Below, in pieces: positions 1 to 9,430 of a stretch of DNA of 64,000 bases (position 1 is its first letter; every line of letters begins with the position of its first letter). This stretch comes from G963676655 sp963678305 (GTDB lineage Bacteria > Verrucomicrobiota > Lentisphaeria > Victivallales > Victivallaceae), in assembly GCA_963678305.2 (NCBI GenBank), contig CAXXVV010000015.1, forward strand, positions 275,999 to 339,998. The letters run 5' to 3'. The notes under the pieces are model-generated. The model was not told the DNA's origin, made no database searches, and worked only from the letters and a program-made list of their open reading frames with translations. A program made the position numbers and the translations under genes.

Positions 1-943
1 CCATCGTTACCGCGTATTTGCCTATATCTTCAGGATGCAGGTCAATGGAGGTGATTTTATAAAAATGATGGAATTCCGGAAAACCGCCGAAAGACGCAAC
101 CGATATATCCTTGGGAACGCTGGTTTTGTTCTTCATACAGTATCCGATGAAATCCGCCGCCAGAATATCGTTTTCAAAAATCAAAGCGGTATACTTATTA
201 ACGGCGGAATTAGCAATTTTTTCAAAGAAAAACGGTGATGAGGAATTTCGTTCATCGCCTGAAAAACGGACTATGTCCAAGTTAAGTCCCGCTTCTTTGC
301 ATTTTTCTCTGGCGCCGTTATATCGCTGTTCAAAAATCAGCCCCGGATTATGCCGCATGGCAAAAATAATTTTTTTGTGCCCTTTGTCGATGATATGTTC
401 AGCCAGGATTTGTCCCGCCCGGTAATTGTCTGAGTTAAGCCAGCTTGCTTTTATGCCGTTCTCCGGATAGGAGTCGATATATATTGCCGGGATATCCGCT
501 ATGTTTATCTGAGGGATATGGCCGCCAATGAACAGTAAGTCAAAATCCAATTCCTTTAAATTATCATTGAACTCATTGATGTTTGTTTTTAATGAAATAT
601 TGAAACAACTTATTAAGCAGCTGTTTTCCGTGGCGCTTTCAGACAAGCCGCGGAGCAGTTTCGGGTAATAGGAGTGAGGACCGCCCATGATCCCGATATA
701 CGCCATTTTGTATATCGGGAAAAGTTTGTTTCTGACTACAACAGTTCCGCCCGCTCCTTTCAGGCGTTTCAAATACCCCTTGCTGGCCAGGTGGGATACT
801 GCCCGGTTGGCGGTGCCTTTGTTAATGTTGAACTTGTCCGCCAGACGATATTCAGAAGGAATTCGAGAATTTTTCGGGTATTTCCCTGAACATATTTTTT
901 CCAGCAGATAATCAATTACAATTTGTTCTTTTGATCCACTCAT
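1..943 (-). CDS. GntR/LacI hybrid transcriptional regulator, partial at left edge
   Basis: The reverse strand is open from an ATG at 943 through the left edge (about 314 codons, stop outside the window). The first ~70 residues form a GntR-type winged helix (SGKYPKNSRIPSEYRLADKF, then NINKGTANRAVSHLASKGYL). From about residue 80 a LacI-type sugar-binding domain follows, seen in AYIGIMGG, the NSDNYRAGQILAEHI block and a C-terminal ITSIDLHPEDIGKYAV, the usual place of the 'T-x-x-x-P-x-x-x-x-G' strand in LacI proteins. This is the AraR-like arrangement: DNA binding relieved by a sugar or glycan fragment. It is transcribed away from the carboxypeptidase/lyase genes at 1108-5340 and is the likely local regulator. 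The effector cannot be told from sequence. Confidence 0.85.
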   Translation of the reverse strand, partial: MSGSKEQIVIDYLLEKICSGKYPKNSRIPSEYRLADKFNINKGTANRAVSHLASKGYLKRLKGAGGTVVVRNKLFPIYKMAYIGIMGGPHSYYPKLLRGLSESATENSCLISCFNISLKTNINEFNDNLKELDFDLLFIGGHIPQINIADIPAIYIDSYPENGIKASWLNSDNYRAGQILAEHIIDKGHKKIIFAMRHNPGLIFEQRYNGAREKCKEAGLNLDIVRFSGDERNSSSPFFFEKIANSAVNKYTALIFENDILAADFIGYCMKNKTSVPKDISVASFGGFPEFHHFYKITSIDLHPEDIGKYAVTM

Positions 944-1029
944 AAGATTTAATTCCGGTTGTTAATAACTATATATATAATACAACGCTTTTTTAACCGT
1001 GTCAATAAATATATCTAAAAATGTTTAAA

Positions 1030-1100
1030 GTTATTGACTTATGCATAAAAAATATTATTATAGTAAATGTAAACGATTTTAAAATCATTCAAAAATAGGA
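1030..1100 (+). promoter_or_regulatory. Candidate promoter and regulator half-site between divergent genes
   Basis: The AT-rich gap between the regulator (start 943) and the carboxypeptidase (start 1108) has a TTGACT hexamer at 1034-1039 and an AT-rich -10-like stretch with TATAGT at 1059-1064 (spacing 19, longer than ideal). TGTAAACG at 1068-1075 resembles a LacI-family operator half-site, followed by an AT palindrome (ATTTTAAAAT). The ribosome-binding site is AGGA at 1097-1100. Promoter assignment is by eye only. Confidence 0.35.
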
Positions 1101-1107
1101 ATTGAAC

Positions 1108-2214
1108 GTGTTATTAAATGAAGCATTATATCCGGCATATTGGATTACTTCAAACAAAGATGTTGAGAAGTATCTGAATGATAATGCCGTGAAGGGAAAG
1201 GTATTCGTTGCCGGTAAATCCGCCGGGGGCCGGGACATTCTGGCTTATGAATATGGCAGCAGGGAACCGCTTGAACAGACTACTACCTTGTCGTCGGCAT
1301 GTGCGGCCGGGCGCCCTGACTGCTTTTTTAAGTCTTCCGTCCGGAGAAAACCGGTACTTATGATTTATTCGACGATTCACGGAGCGGAGGTTGAAGGCTG
1401 CGCGGCGTTGATAAATTTAATCAATATTATCGAGAAAGGCTGTGATTTGAGCGGCAAGGAATGGCATAACCTTAATTCCGCTCTGGACCAGTACCGTTTA
1501 GTTCTTGTCCCGCTAGCCCAGCCTGACGGCCGGGAGCGGTTTAAACTTAACAGCCTGGTCGGGCAAACATTTGAAACATTTCAGTATTATGCGCACGGAA
1601 TCTGGAAAGACGGTTCGCCAATAAAATATCCGCAGCATAAAATGACTTTGCCTCTAACGGCATCGGAGGTCGAATATCTCGGCGGGTATTTCAATGATAA
1701 TTATGTAAATATCCAGCACGATGATTTTTTCGGCAAAGTCCAGCCTGAAACCGGAACTTTACTTGAATTGTCCAGGAATGAGCTGCCCGACTGTATTTTG
1801 TCATGTCATTCATGCGAAGCCGACCCGGGCTTCGGCTCTCTTGACGCCTATATCTCCAGTAACTGCCGGGCGCTCCAGAGTCAGGTTGCCGGAGTCGTCA
1901 CCACGGCGCAGTTGGCAGCCGGTTGCAGGGTTTTTCCCCGTCCGAACCTGAATACGAGTAATTATTTTTATCTTCAGGATATTCTGCATATGGCGAGCGG
2001 GGCGTTGCCGTTGTTATATGAGTTTCCGCATGGCATTGATCGCGTGCCTTTTTCCCACAGGGAAATAATCGATTTAGGCTTGACGCTTTTTGAGGAGCTC
2101 ATGAATTACGGGTTGAACTATAAGTTTCAGCCCAGATTTGACAACATATTTTTATCCGACTATCATAAAAAACAAAGTAAATATATTCAGGAGATAATAA
2201 TGCAGAAAATGTAA
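1108..2214 (+). CDS. M14-family-like zinc carboxypeptidase
   Basis: About 368 residues with the M14 metallocarboxypeptidase pattern: HGAEVEG supplies the HxxE zinc ligands (His91, Glu94), the strand ILSCHSCEAD gives a third ligand (His234), and LLYEFPHG carries a likely catalytic Glu (Glu305). A YRLVLVPLAQPDGRERF strand sits between, as in M14 proteins. No signal peptide is evident, so it may be cytoplasmic. A TTG six bases upstream (1102) is in frame, but AGGA at 1097-1100 is 7 bases from the GTG at 1108, so GTG is preferred. The family cleaves C-terminal residues from peptides or peptidoglycan-like substrates; the substrate here is unknown. It lies 62 bp before the prepilin-like gene and is probably co-transcribed with it. 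Confidence 0.75.
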   Translation: MLLNEALYPAYWITSNKDVEKYLNDNAVKGKVFVAGKSAGGRDILAYEYGSREPLEQTTTLSSACAAGRPDCFFKSSVRRKPVLMIYSTIHGAEVEGCAALINLINIIEKGCDLSGKEWHNLNSALDQYRLVLVPLAQPDGRERFKLNSLVGQTFETFQYYAHGIWKDGSPIKYPQHKMTLPLTASEVEYLGGYFNDNYVNIQHDDFFGKVQPETGTLLELSRNELPDCILSCHSCEADPGFGSLDAYISSNCRALQSQVAGVVTTAQLAAGCRVFPRPNLNTSNYFYLQDILHMASGALPLLYEFPHGIDRVPFSHREIIDLGLTLFEELMNYGLNYKFQPRFDNIFLSDYHKKQSKYIQEIIMQKM

Positions 2215-2275
2215 AACGCACGCTTATTAAAGAAAGGAACAACAATCTGTTGACATCAATAAAAGGAGGCGACGA

Positions 2276-2929
2276 ATGTCAAACTTATACCGCAGAACAC
2301 CTCAAAAAACAGGAATTTTCACTCTTATCGAACTTTTGGTTGTGATAGCCATCATAGCCATCCTTGCAAGCATGCTGCTGCCGGCATTAAATAAGGCCCG
2401 GGATACAGCGAAAACAATGAAATGTCTTTCGCAAATGAAGCAGATAGGAACCGCCAGCATGTTTTACTCCGATGAACATGACGGCTGGATCATGCCGAGC
2501 CGTTACCGGAGCCTTACTAATTACACTACTGTCTTATACTGGCAGTTTATTATAGTTAAGACCAGCTACGGAGAATCACACGGGTATCCAGGTTATCTTC
2601 AAAATGAAGCATTATGGGAATGCCCCACGCCTGATGGTTTGATTTTAAAGAAATATTCCTACGCGATGAACGCCAATTTGAGTCCTTATGATACGCCGAC
2701 AAGACGTTTGACCAGGCTCAGGAACCCGTCTTTCAAGATTCATTTTGCCGATCAACGCAACGACCGGACCGGTTATCCGACTATTAACTACAAAAATCTA
2801 CTTGGCTACAGGCATAATGACAAGGCCAATATGACGTTTTTTGACGGTCATGCCGGGGCTATGAAATACTATGAAGTTCTAAACAGGGGCTATGCCGGAA
2901 CAGCCAACAACCTGGATTATGAAGAATAA
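2276..2929 (+). CDS. Prepilin-type N-terminal domain protein with H-X9-DG tail
   Basis: 217 residues. Residues 13-45 are a type IV prepilin/pseudopilin leader and helix (GIFTLIELLVVIAIIAILA, then SMLLPALNKAR). There is one extra residue between the Gly and the FTLIE core, so the exact peptidase site is uncertain. The C-terminal part has the H-X9-DG motif (His-Asn-Asp...Phe-Asp-Gly near residue 182), which defines a family expanded in Planctomycetes, Verrucomicrobia and Lentisphaerae, where such genes often sit beside polysaccharide-degrading enzymes. The protein would be exported through a type II/IV pilus-like machine. A strong AAAGGAGG-like site precedes the ATG. The heparinase-like lyase follows after 29 bp, so they likely form one unit, the pseudopilin perhaps acting at the surface in glycan capture. 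Confidence 0.85.
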   Translation: MSNLYRRTPQKTGIFTLIELLVVIAIIAILASMLLPALNKARDTAKTMKCLSQMKQIGTASMFYSDEHDGWIMPSRYRSLTNYTTVLYWQFIIVKTSYGESHGYPGYLQNEALWECPTPDGLILKKYSYAMNANLSPYDTPTRRLTRLRNPSFKIHFADQRNDRTGYPTINYKNLLGYRHNDKANMTFFDGHAGAMKYYEVLNRGYAGTANNLDYEE

Positions 2930-2958
2930 CTAACCTCTCAAATTAAAAAAGGTAATTT

Positions 2959-5340
2959 ATGTTTAAATATATATTTATTGTTGCACTGATCGCGCTTTGT
3001 CCAGCTCCCGGATTTTCGCAGGTTAAGCTGGATACTGATCACAAAGTTGTTCCATTCGATCAAGCTCTCCCTGACAATGACAGCTGGATTAAAGAGGTAC
3101 GCAAAGACCATCCCCGGATATTCATTAATAAAGAGATGATCCCGAAAGTCCGCAAATGGGCCAAAATAATCGGCTTTGAATATATCCTTAAAAACGCCGA
3201 TTCATTTGAATATGATCCCAAATTGACCAGAAAGGCGCGCGGCTACAGCGGAACCGGCAAGTCTAAAACAACCGTGGAAGTGGAAGTGCCGGTGGAATGG
3301 GGCGACGAGGCGATGACCGAAGCTCTGGCATACATCCTGACCGGGGACAAGAAGTATGCGGAAAAGTGCTGGACTTTTTTAAAGGGCTGTCTTCATACAT
3401 ATCGGGAATGTATGGAAAAACGCACCGCGATCAGTTGGTATGCGGCGCGCCGCATTGAAGCTGTGGCGGCCTACGACTGGGTATATGACGCGCTTACTCC
3501 TGAGCAAAGGCGTGAGTTTATTACTGAGTTCATAAAAATAAACAGCAAATATATATTCGCGGGCTGGAACACTTTGTTCAGCCATCAAAACGCGTCCGGG
3601 GTATATGGCGGATTCTATGGAGATAAAGGACTGGCCTGGTATGCGGGACTGGCCGCGTACGGCGACGGTTTCTGCGATGAGGAAGCCTTGAAACTTTTGA
3701 AATACGGCTACGATAAATACCGGGAAATGCTGCTTTATCGCGACAAGATTGCCGGGGACGACGGCATGCTGTCATCCCCGACTGTAGGGTATTCCTGCGG
3801 GCAGTACCCCTGGGCAAGCTATTACTTTCTGCTTTCATGGAAAGCCGCGGTTAAAGGCGGAAAAATTCCGGAATGCAATCATTTAGCGATATTTCCCGTG
3901 TGGTATCAGTGGAACGCTCTGCCGGGCAAGGAAAAATCCCAATCGAGATGTTTCGGTATTGGTGATGACTGGCGTACCAATATGACACTGCCCGGAGCAA
4001 GCAAACACTTATATAATATCATGAGTCTTTACCGTGACAGCTCACCGAAAGAAGCCGCGTTGGCGGCAAAGTTTCTCTGCGACAACTACGAAAAAAAGCA
4101 AATTGACGCTTCCTGGTTTAACAGTGATCAACATTATTATATGCGCGGCGGCAAAAAAGCGCATAAATACAATTGGTGGTTATTCAATGAATATCTTCTG
4201 TACAATATGGGAGAACCGCTGAAACCATTATCCGATGAGGAAATGAAAAAACGCAGCGCGCGTCATTTCACGAACGGCGGAATACTGATAATGCGTTCCG
4301 GCACGGGGCCGGATGACACTTATGCCCTGTTCAACATAGGATGCAAAGCTATCTATCACAAGAGCCGGGGAGATGAAAATCATTTTATAATTTTCAAGAA
4401 AGGCTATCTGGCTATTGATTCTGGGACAAGATTATCTGACGGCTCTCCGCACTCAACAAAGTATCATCAAAGCAGCCTTGCCCACAATACCATGCTGATA
4501 CACATGCCGGGTGAAAAAATTCCGCAAGACAAGAAGAGTCTGGAAAATCGTCTATCGCGTTGGAAGCGTATAAATAAGGATGACCCTGCTTTTCTCAAGG
4601 AAGTTGAAAAACAGAGAAAACACTTTGACGACGCTTACGGCGGCCAGAATGAAAGACTTGGCGGGAAATGCCTGGCTTTCAGCAGCAATTCTTATTATAC
4701 TTATATCGCCGGGGATGCCGCGCCGGTTTATGACAAACGCAAATGCACAGAGTTCACCAGGCAGTTCGTTTATATTATGCCTGATTATTTCGTCATCTTT
4801 GACCGGGTAACGGCGGTAAAGCCGGAATATCGCAAAGACTGGCTATTGCATTTCCTAAATGAACCAATTGTTTCGGGCAAGACTGTTTGCGCCGATTCTG
4901 GCGAAGGAGGAAAGATTATTCTGGAAAGTATATTGCCTCAAAACGGCGTAATCAAAAAAATCGGCGGCCCGGGCAAAGAGTTCCTCGCCGGAGATGTAAA
5001 TTGGTGTGTCTTGCCGAATGTAGTCAAAAAATATCCCAAAAACTATTTTGGAAAATGGCGGATCGAAATTACTCCGGAAGTGCCGCAAAAGAAAGATATA
5101 TTCTTGAACTTTATCCAGGTCGGAGCGGCCGCTAAATTAAAGGCGCCGGTTCAGGTGAAATACTTGAACAGTGAATCTGCTCCCGGCATCAGTTTTGTAA
5201 CCATCGACGGCAGAAAAGTCGAATTGACTTTTAACCGCACTGGCGCGGCAGGCGGCCATATAAAGATCACGAACGCTGACGGAAAAGAACTGATAAACGA
5301 GAATTTAACTGAAACCGTCCAGCCCCAGGCCGGGTTTTAA
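2959..5340 (+). CDS. Secreted heparinase II/III-family-like polysaccharide lyase
   Basis: 793 residues with a clear signal peptide (FKYIFIVALIALCPAPGFS, cleavage near residue 21). The N-terminal half is an all-alpha (alpha/alpha toroid) region starting with DHPRIFINKEMIPKVR, typical of PL8/PL15/PL17/PL21-type lyases. The C-terminal half matches the heparinase II/III beta domain: GDENHFIIFKKGYLAIDSG and YHQSSLAHNTMLIHMPGE carry the conserved His/Tyr surroundings. Such enzymes cleave uronic-acid polysaccharides (heparin-like, alginate-like or bacterial acidic glycans) by beta-elimination in the periplasm or outside the cell. Substrate cannot be fixed from sequence. It is the third gene of the cluster that starts at 1108 and is followed by a hairpin at 5441-5475. 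Confidence 0.85.
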   Translation: MFKYIFIVALIALCPAPGFSQVKLDTDHKVVPFDQALPDNDSWIKEVRKDHPRIFINKEMIPKVRKWAKIIGFEYILKNADSFEYDPKLTRKARGYSGTGKSKTTVEVEVPVEWGDEAMTEALAYILTGDKKYAEKCWTFLKGCLHTYRECMEKRTAISWYAARRIEAVAAYDWVYDALTPEQRREFITEFIKINSKYIFAGWNTLFSHQNASGVYGGFYGDKGLAWYAGLAAYGDGFCDEEALKLLKYGYDKYREMLLYRDKIAGDDGMLSSPTVGYSCGQYPWASYYFLLSWKAAVKGGKIPECNHLAIFPVWYQWNALPGKEKSQSRCFGIGDDWRTNMTLPGASKHLYNIMSLYRDSSPKEAALAAKFLCDNYEKKQIDASWFNSDQHYYMRGGKKAHKYNWWLFNEYLLYNMGEPLKPLSDEEMKKRSARHFTNGGILIMRSGTGPDDTYALFNIGCKAIYHKSRGDENHFIIFKKGYLAIDSGTRLSDGSPHSTKYHQSSLAHNTMLIHMPGEKIPQDKKSLENRLSRWKRINKDDPAFLKEVEKQRKHFDDAYGGQNERLGGKCLAFSSNSYYTYIAGDAAPVYDKRKCTEFTRQFVYIMPDYFVIFDRVTAVKPEYRKDWLLHFLNEPIVSGKTVCADSGEGGKIILESILPQNGVIKKIGGPGKEFLAGDVNWCVLPNVVKKYPKNYFGKWRIEITPEVPQKKDIFLNFIQVGAAAKLKAPVQVKYLNSESAPGISFVTIDGRKVELTFNRTGAAGGHIKITNADGKELINENLTETVQPQAGF

Positions 5341-5440
5341 ATTAGAACGACGGAACCACGAAAAAGGTTTAACCACGAACAATGAAATGAGCGCGAGCAT
5401 TGCGCAGGGCAAAACACGAAAAGGCACGAAAAAATACGAA
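5341..5440. repeat. CACGAAA repeat array with nested GCGCGAGCATTGCGC element
   Basis: Just after the lyase stop there are degenerate copies of the AACCACGAAAA / GCACGAAAA word. They are interrupted at 5381-5412 by a 32-bp unit containing GAGCGCGAGCATTGCGC. The same unit interrupts the same word family at 23357-23388 and 50826-50857, so it behaves as an element nested inside an element. Confidence 0.7.
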
Positions 5441-5475
5441 AGACAATCGAAAACGCATCGCGTTTTCGGTTGTCT
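5441..5475. terminator. Strong hairpin downstream of the lyase gene
   Basis: A 16-bp stem with one mismatch, AGACAATCGAAAACGC (5441-5456) against GCGTTTTCGGTTGTCT (5460-5475), with a 3-base loop. The following bases are only moderately T-rich (GGTTTGTTTTGATTG). It may be a transcription terminator for the 1108-5340 cluster or simply another dispersed hairpin repeat. Confidence 0.45.
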
Positions 5476-5768
5476 GGTTTGTTTTGATTGAAGGCATGTT
5501 ATCCCCGGGAGCGCGTGGCTCCCGCCGCGCATGAAAGCGCATTATAAGTGGGAGCACCGCAGGCCACTGCGGCACACTCTCAGGAGCTGATTTTTCTTTG
5601 ATATATCTGATCTTTAAGATTTTTTGCCAATTTTTCATACATGGCAAACGTTTCACATGTTTGTGAATGCCGGACTGGCGACCGGCGCTCCCGGAGAAAA
5701 AACGGTGACAACTTGACAACAAAGGACGCTGTATTATTTATAATCTCTTTTTAATTTATTGAGTCTAT
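5476..5768. repeat. Gene-free stretch with GC-rich dispersed repeat pieces
   Basis: No convincing gene here. It contains GC-rich hairpin fragments: CCCGGGAGCGCGTGGCTCCC near 5502-5521, and GTGGGAGCACCGCAGGCCAC near 5550-5569. The latter, with the adjacent GCATGAAAGCGCATT, is the reverse complement of a sequence inside the gene at 50393-50445. CTGGCGACCGGCGCTCCCGG lies near 5676-5695. These are members of the GC-rich repeat families described elsewhere in the window. Confidence 0.5.
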
Positions 5769-7439
5769 TCACTCCACCGCATCAGCTAATGCGTCGAGGT
5801 CGATGAGGGAGGCGGCGGCCTGGATCAGATCTTTGCGATTGTGATATTTGAAGTTTTCAGCTTCAAATTCGACCAGGAATTGGCCGGCTTTGATGTTGAT
5901 CTTATGGTCGAATTCACCGAATACCCGGTATTTCTGATCTATGATCTGATTGTCGGTCGAACGATTGACGGCATAGCTGTAAGCGAGGTCGCCGGCATCG
6001 GGATCGTAGGTTATTCGGCTTTTGAAAACCGGGGTCATGTTGCTGTATCTGGAGTGGGTCATATCGAGAAACCAGCAGCAGGTGATATTGGGATTGCCAA
6101 GCCATGAATCCGTGTCCATACGGTTGATCTGCGCGTATCTTTTTCCTTGCGGCAGATGGAAGAATTTGGCGGCCATATTCCGGTACCGCCGATTGACGGC
6201 CGAGAAGTTGAGGTCCGCGGCTAACCGGTTACGGGACTGTTTGTATTTATAGCAGTAATCCGCCATATCTGCGTCCAGTTGGTCGATCTTCTTTTGCAGT
6301 TCAGCGATGACCAGTCGATGTTTTTGAGGCGGCTGACGTAACAGCTTAATCAGGTAATCGGCGGTTTTGATGCTGTTGCTGTTGTATTGATAATTGGCCC
6401 TGGCTCCGGCCAGCAGGAATTTATTCCTGGCATGTTCTTCCGAGGAGCAATAGCCCTGCCGCTTAAAATTGCTTATAGCGGAAAAGGCTTTGGTCAATTG
6501 GGCTTGGAGGACCGCGGTCATTTTTTCCTCTTCGGAATGAATCTTGTGCAGTTCATTGCTGGTGGCAAGGCTGCTTTCTATAATATCATTGGTCCCGGCT
6601 GTTGCCAGTTGCTTGAGATCGATAAGGCCGGTCGCGATTTTTTTCAGGTCGTACTGTTTCTCCAGGAAACGGCGTTTTACCTTCAACGCGATAAGAAAGT
6701 TGCTTACTTTAAATGTAATATTGGAACCGTTCATCGAGTATATTGGATACCGGTCGGACAGTTTATCGATCGGATTACCGGGCGGAGGTTCAGAGCAGAG
6801 GGTGATTCGCGCAATCGCGAAAAACTCATCATCACGGTACCAGGCACAATCAACGGTTCCGGAGAGGAATGACGTTTGAATTATTTTCCGGTCAACCAGT
6901 TCCGACTTGAACTTTTCCGAAGGGGCAAGCAGGTTGGTCATAATGTTTTTCAATTCCTGATTGCCGCTTGTCGCGTCGACAGATTTGAGGATTTCATTTG
7001 ACCGTTTTTTGTATGGAGTTCTGATGATGAACAATTTGTCGCGCAGCTTGTACTTTTTGCTTTCGAGATCGTCAATGATCTTTTCCATGGCTTCATCATG
7101 TTTGGTTGCCTGCAGACGTTTAGTGGCAGAAGCGATATTCTGGTCGATCAGTTTCAAATTACTTTTGGCGTATTCCCTGCCTCTTTCAAGTTTATCAATT
7201 TCTTTTCTGACGGCATCGCGGCTGCCGTCCTGCAGGGTACGCAAAGCGCTGGTCAGGGTGCTTTTCTGCAGTTCTATAAGTCTGAGGTATTGAGCGGCCT
7301 GGTCGCTGATGACGACATGTTTTTTGCACAATTCCAGATGTTTTTTCAGCAACTGCTTTTCCGGTTCTGAAAGTTTGTCAGCCTTAAGCTGACCGGCTAA
7401 TCCCATTACGGTAATCAAAAAATAATAACGAAATTTCAT
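5769..7439 (-). CDS. Secreted coiled-coil protein of unknown function, internally duplicated (paralogue of 7600-9264)
   Basis: 556 residues from the ATG at 7439, chosen because AAGGGG lies 4-9 bases upstream; an in-frame ATG at 7460 has no site and would spoil the signal peptide. The N-terminus is a signal peptide (KFRYYFLITVMGLAGQLKA). The protein is two tandem copies of one layout: a long charged coiled coil, then a beta-rich domain that begins C-x-W-Y/F (CAWYRDDEF; CCWFLDMTH) and ends with a short helix L-I-D-L-x-x-L-A (LIDLKQLATA; LIDLDALADA). The next gene upstream has the same architecture at clearly lower sequence identity. I do not recognise the family; a periplasmic structural or envelope role is only a guess. 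Confidence 0.75.
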   Translation of the reverse strand: MKFRYYFLITVMGLAGQLKADKLSEPEKQLLKKHLELCKKHVVISDQAAQYLRLIELQKSTLTSALRTLQDGSRDAVRKEIDKLERGREYAKSNLKLIDQNIASATKRLQATKHDEAMEKIIDDLESKKYKLRDKLFIIRTPYKKRSNEILKSVDATSGNQELKNIMTNLLAPSEKFKSELVDRKIIQTSFLSGTVDCAWYRDDEFFAIARITLCSEPPPGNPIDKLSDRYPIYSMNGSNITFKVSNFLIALKVKRRFLEKQYDLKKIATGLIDLKQLATAGTNDIIESSLATSNELHKIHSEEEKMTAVLQAQLTKAFSAISNFKRQGYCSSEEHARNKFLLAGARANYQYNSNSIKTADYLIKLLRQPPQKHRLVIAELQKKIDQLDADMADYCYKYKQSRNRLAADLNFSAVNRRYRNMAAKFFHLPQGKRYAQINRMDTDSWLGNPNITCCWFLDMTHSRYSNMTPVFKSRITYDPDAGDLAYSYAVNRSTDNQIIDQKYRVFGEFDHKINIKAGQFLVEFEAENFKYHNRKDLIQAAASLIDLDALADAVE

Positions 7440-7514
7440 GTTTCCCCTTCCATATTTCATTTCCGATATATTGAAGAATATATAATCCGGGAGAGGATAA
7501 TCAAGAGCTTAAAT

Positions 7515-7546
7515 AAAAAAGCCGCCAGATTTTTCAGGCGGCTTTA
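7515..7546 (-). terminator. Rho-independent terminator of the 7600-9264 gene
   Basis: On the minus strand AAAGCCGCC pairs with GGCGGCTTT around a TGAAAAATCT loop, and the T-rich run TTTTTTATTT follows. It lies 54 bases after the stop of the 7600-9264 gene, so the two paralogues are probably transcribed separately. Confidence 0.85.
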
Positions 7547-7599
7547 TAACATATAAAGCAAGTTACTGTTGCGATTCTTTCAGAGTAACAAGGGGATGG

Positions 7600-9264
7600 T
7601 CATGGAGTTATCGCGCCAGCTTCGGCAATCGTGTCGAGGTCAAAAAGTTCTTTGACAGCTTTGGTAAAGATTTTTTCAGTAAACAATATTCGGTTATTTG
7701 ATGATAAATAGATAATGAAGTTACCGACTTTGACCGATATTGAATATTGGTTTAAGTTGCAGATAACGTATTTATTGTTTATCAAGCCTTTGCTGGAGGA
7801 AGGTTTGTAGTCAGGGTGATAAGTTAAATTACCGGAAAAACACGCTTGAGATGCTGGCCTTTGAGAAGTTGACATATCGTAATACCAACGGCAGTTTATG
7901 ACGGGGATTCCAAGCCAGGGATCAATTGCGGTTCGGTTAATCATAAATAATTCTGAATTGTTTGGTACCCTGAAGAATTTATTTGCGATATATTGATATG
8001 AACTGTTCATTTTGGGGAAGTTGATTGATTTAGTGAATTCTGCTTTTTGATTATTCAGTTTTTTGCATGCAGCAGCAATCTTTTCTTTGGATTCGGCAAT
8101 CATTTTGTTTAACGTTCTGACCGCTTGGTCTCGATTTGACGATGGAGTTTTCAGTTGCGCAACGATTTTATTAGTGGTTTCGATGCCCTTTAAATTATTT
8201 TCATAGAGATTTTTTGCGCTAAGCAAATCAGAATTGAGTTTTGCTAAAGCACCGGAGCTGTAATAGCCCTTTTTCTCATAATCTCTTAACTTTCGAAATA
8301 TATCTGAGCGTTGTTTTGAGTATTTTTGAGTTGCTTTTCTCATGTCTTTCTTTATCTGATCGGTAAACTCATAGATGGTGACACTTTGTTTTATGTCCTT
8401 GCTTTCACAGGCGTCGGCAAGTTTTTTCAGATCAAAAAGTTGTGAGGCCAGTTCAATGACTTTTTCTTTGCTTTTATATTGTTTATCATCTACCACGAAG
8501 CAAATATACATGTTTTCGACCCAAAACCAGACGCTGTTGTCGCTTGACGTGGTAATCGGATATTTATCCGCAATCGTATTTCTGCGGGAAAGATTTTTGT
8601 CCTTGGGCCTGAGCCTGATATGAGCCCAGGCTATTCGCGTATTTCCCTTATACCACTGGCAACTGACAAATCCGTCGGCATAATTGGCGTTTGATGATTT
8701 ACGAGTGACCAGGGCCGCCATTTTATTGTTGTTGCCGGATGGCTGCATTGCTGATTCAACCAGTTTTTCCAGTTGGATATTCTTTTCTTTCTGGTTGATC
8801 TTTGCTAAAATGGAGTTAGTTCTTTTTTCATACGGAGCTTTTAATCTATCGATTTTGGCCGTTAATGTATTTTTATGTTTTTCAAGGACGGAAATTTCCA
8901 CCTCGATTTTTTTATCCCGCTTAATCGAATCAAATTTTTGTTTAAGTGAATCGTAATTTTTTTCGGAATATTTGATTGACCTATCAGCGTATTTTTTATT
9001 TCGTTCAAGGTTGCTGATTTGACTTTTGATTTTTGAGGAGTTTCCCTTTTGCAGAGCGTCAATGGCATATGAATATTTGTTTATATCTGACATCAGAGAA
9101 CTCAGTTCATTAGAGGCTGCCCGGTTCTGTGTCGCCATTTGATTGCATAGTTTGAAATGCCGTGTGAGGACTGTTTTGTCGGTTTTTGTGAGTTTTGCGC
9201 CTTGGCTTGTTATTCCTGCAGCCAGTATCAGGCCTGCTGTGATTCGTGAAGATAAATGTTTCAT
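7600..9264 (-). CDS. Secreted coiled-coil protein of unknown function, internally duplicated (paralogue of 5769-7439)
   Basis: 554 residues with a signal peptide (LSSRITAGLILAAGITSQGA). Long lysine- and serine-rich coiled coils (residues ~45-150 and ~300-400) alternate with two beta-rich domains. These start with CQWYKGNTRIAW and CRWYYDMSTS and end with LFDLKKLADA and LFDLDTIAEA, the same signature as in the downstream paralogue. A site (AGGAGGGA) precedes the ATG. It has its own terminator at 7515-7546. Codon use is more AT-rich than in the neighbour, so the duplication is old or one copy came from elsewhere. Function unknown. Confidence 0.75.
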   Translation of the reverse strand: MKHLSSRITAGLILAAGITSQGAKLTKTDKTVLTRHFKLCNQMATQNRAASNELSSLMSDINKYSYAIDALQKGNSSKIKSQISNLERNKKYADRSIKYSEKNYDSLKQKFDSIKRDKKIEVEISVLEKHKNTLTAKIDRLKAPYEKRTNSILAKINQKEKNIQLEKLVESAMQPSGNNNKMAALVTRKSSNANYADGFVSCQWYKGNTRIAWAHIRLRPKDKNLSRRNTIADKYPITTSSDNSVWFWVENMYICFVVDDKQYKSKEKVIELASQLFDLKKLADACESKDIKQSVTIYEFTDQIKKDMRKATQKYSKQRSDIFRKLRDYEKKGYYSSGALAKLNSDLLSAKNLYENNLKGIETTNKIVAQLKTPSSNRDQAVRTLNKMIAESKEKIAAACKKLNNQKAEFTKSINFPKMNSSYQYIANKFFRVPNNSELFMINRTAIDPWLGIPVINCRWYYDMSTSQRPASQACFSGNLTYHPDYKPSSSKGLINNKYVICNLNQYSISVKVGNFIIYLSSNNRILFTEKIFTKAVKELFDLDTIAEAGAITP

Positions 9265-9430
9265 TGGAAATCCCTCCTTTTCGTATTTATGAAATATTTC
9301 ACAGAAATAATAATATAGCTTTGGATTCTGATTTATACAAGAAAAAAGTTATCGGGAAATCCAATCAGAATCTGTAACCGGATGTCGGCAGTATCCCTCT
9401 TGCAAAGCTCTTTATTCATTGAAAAAACAC

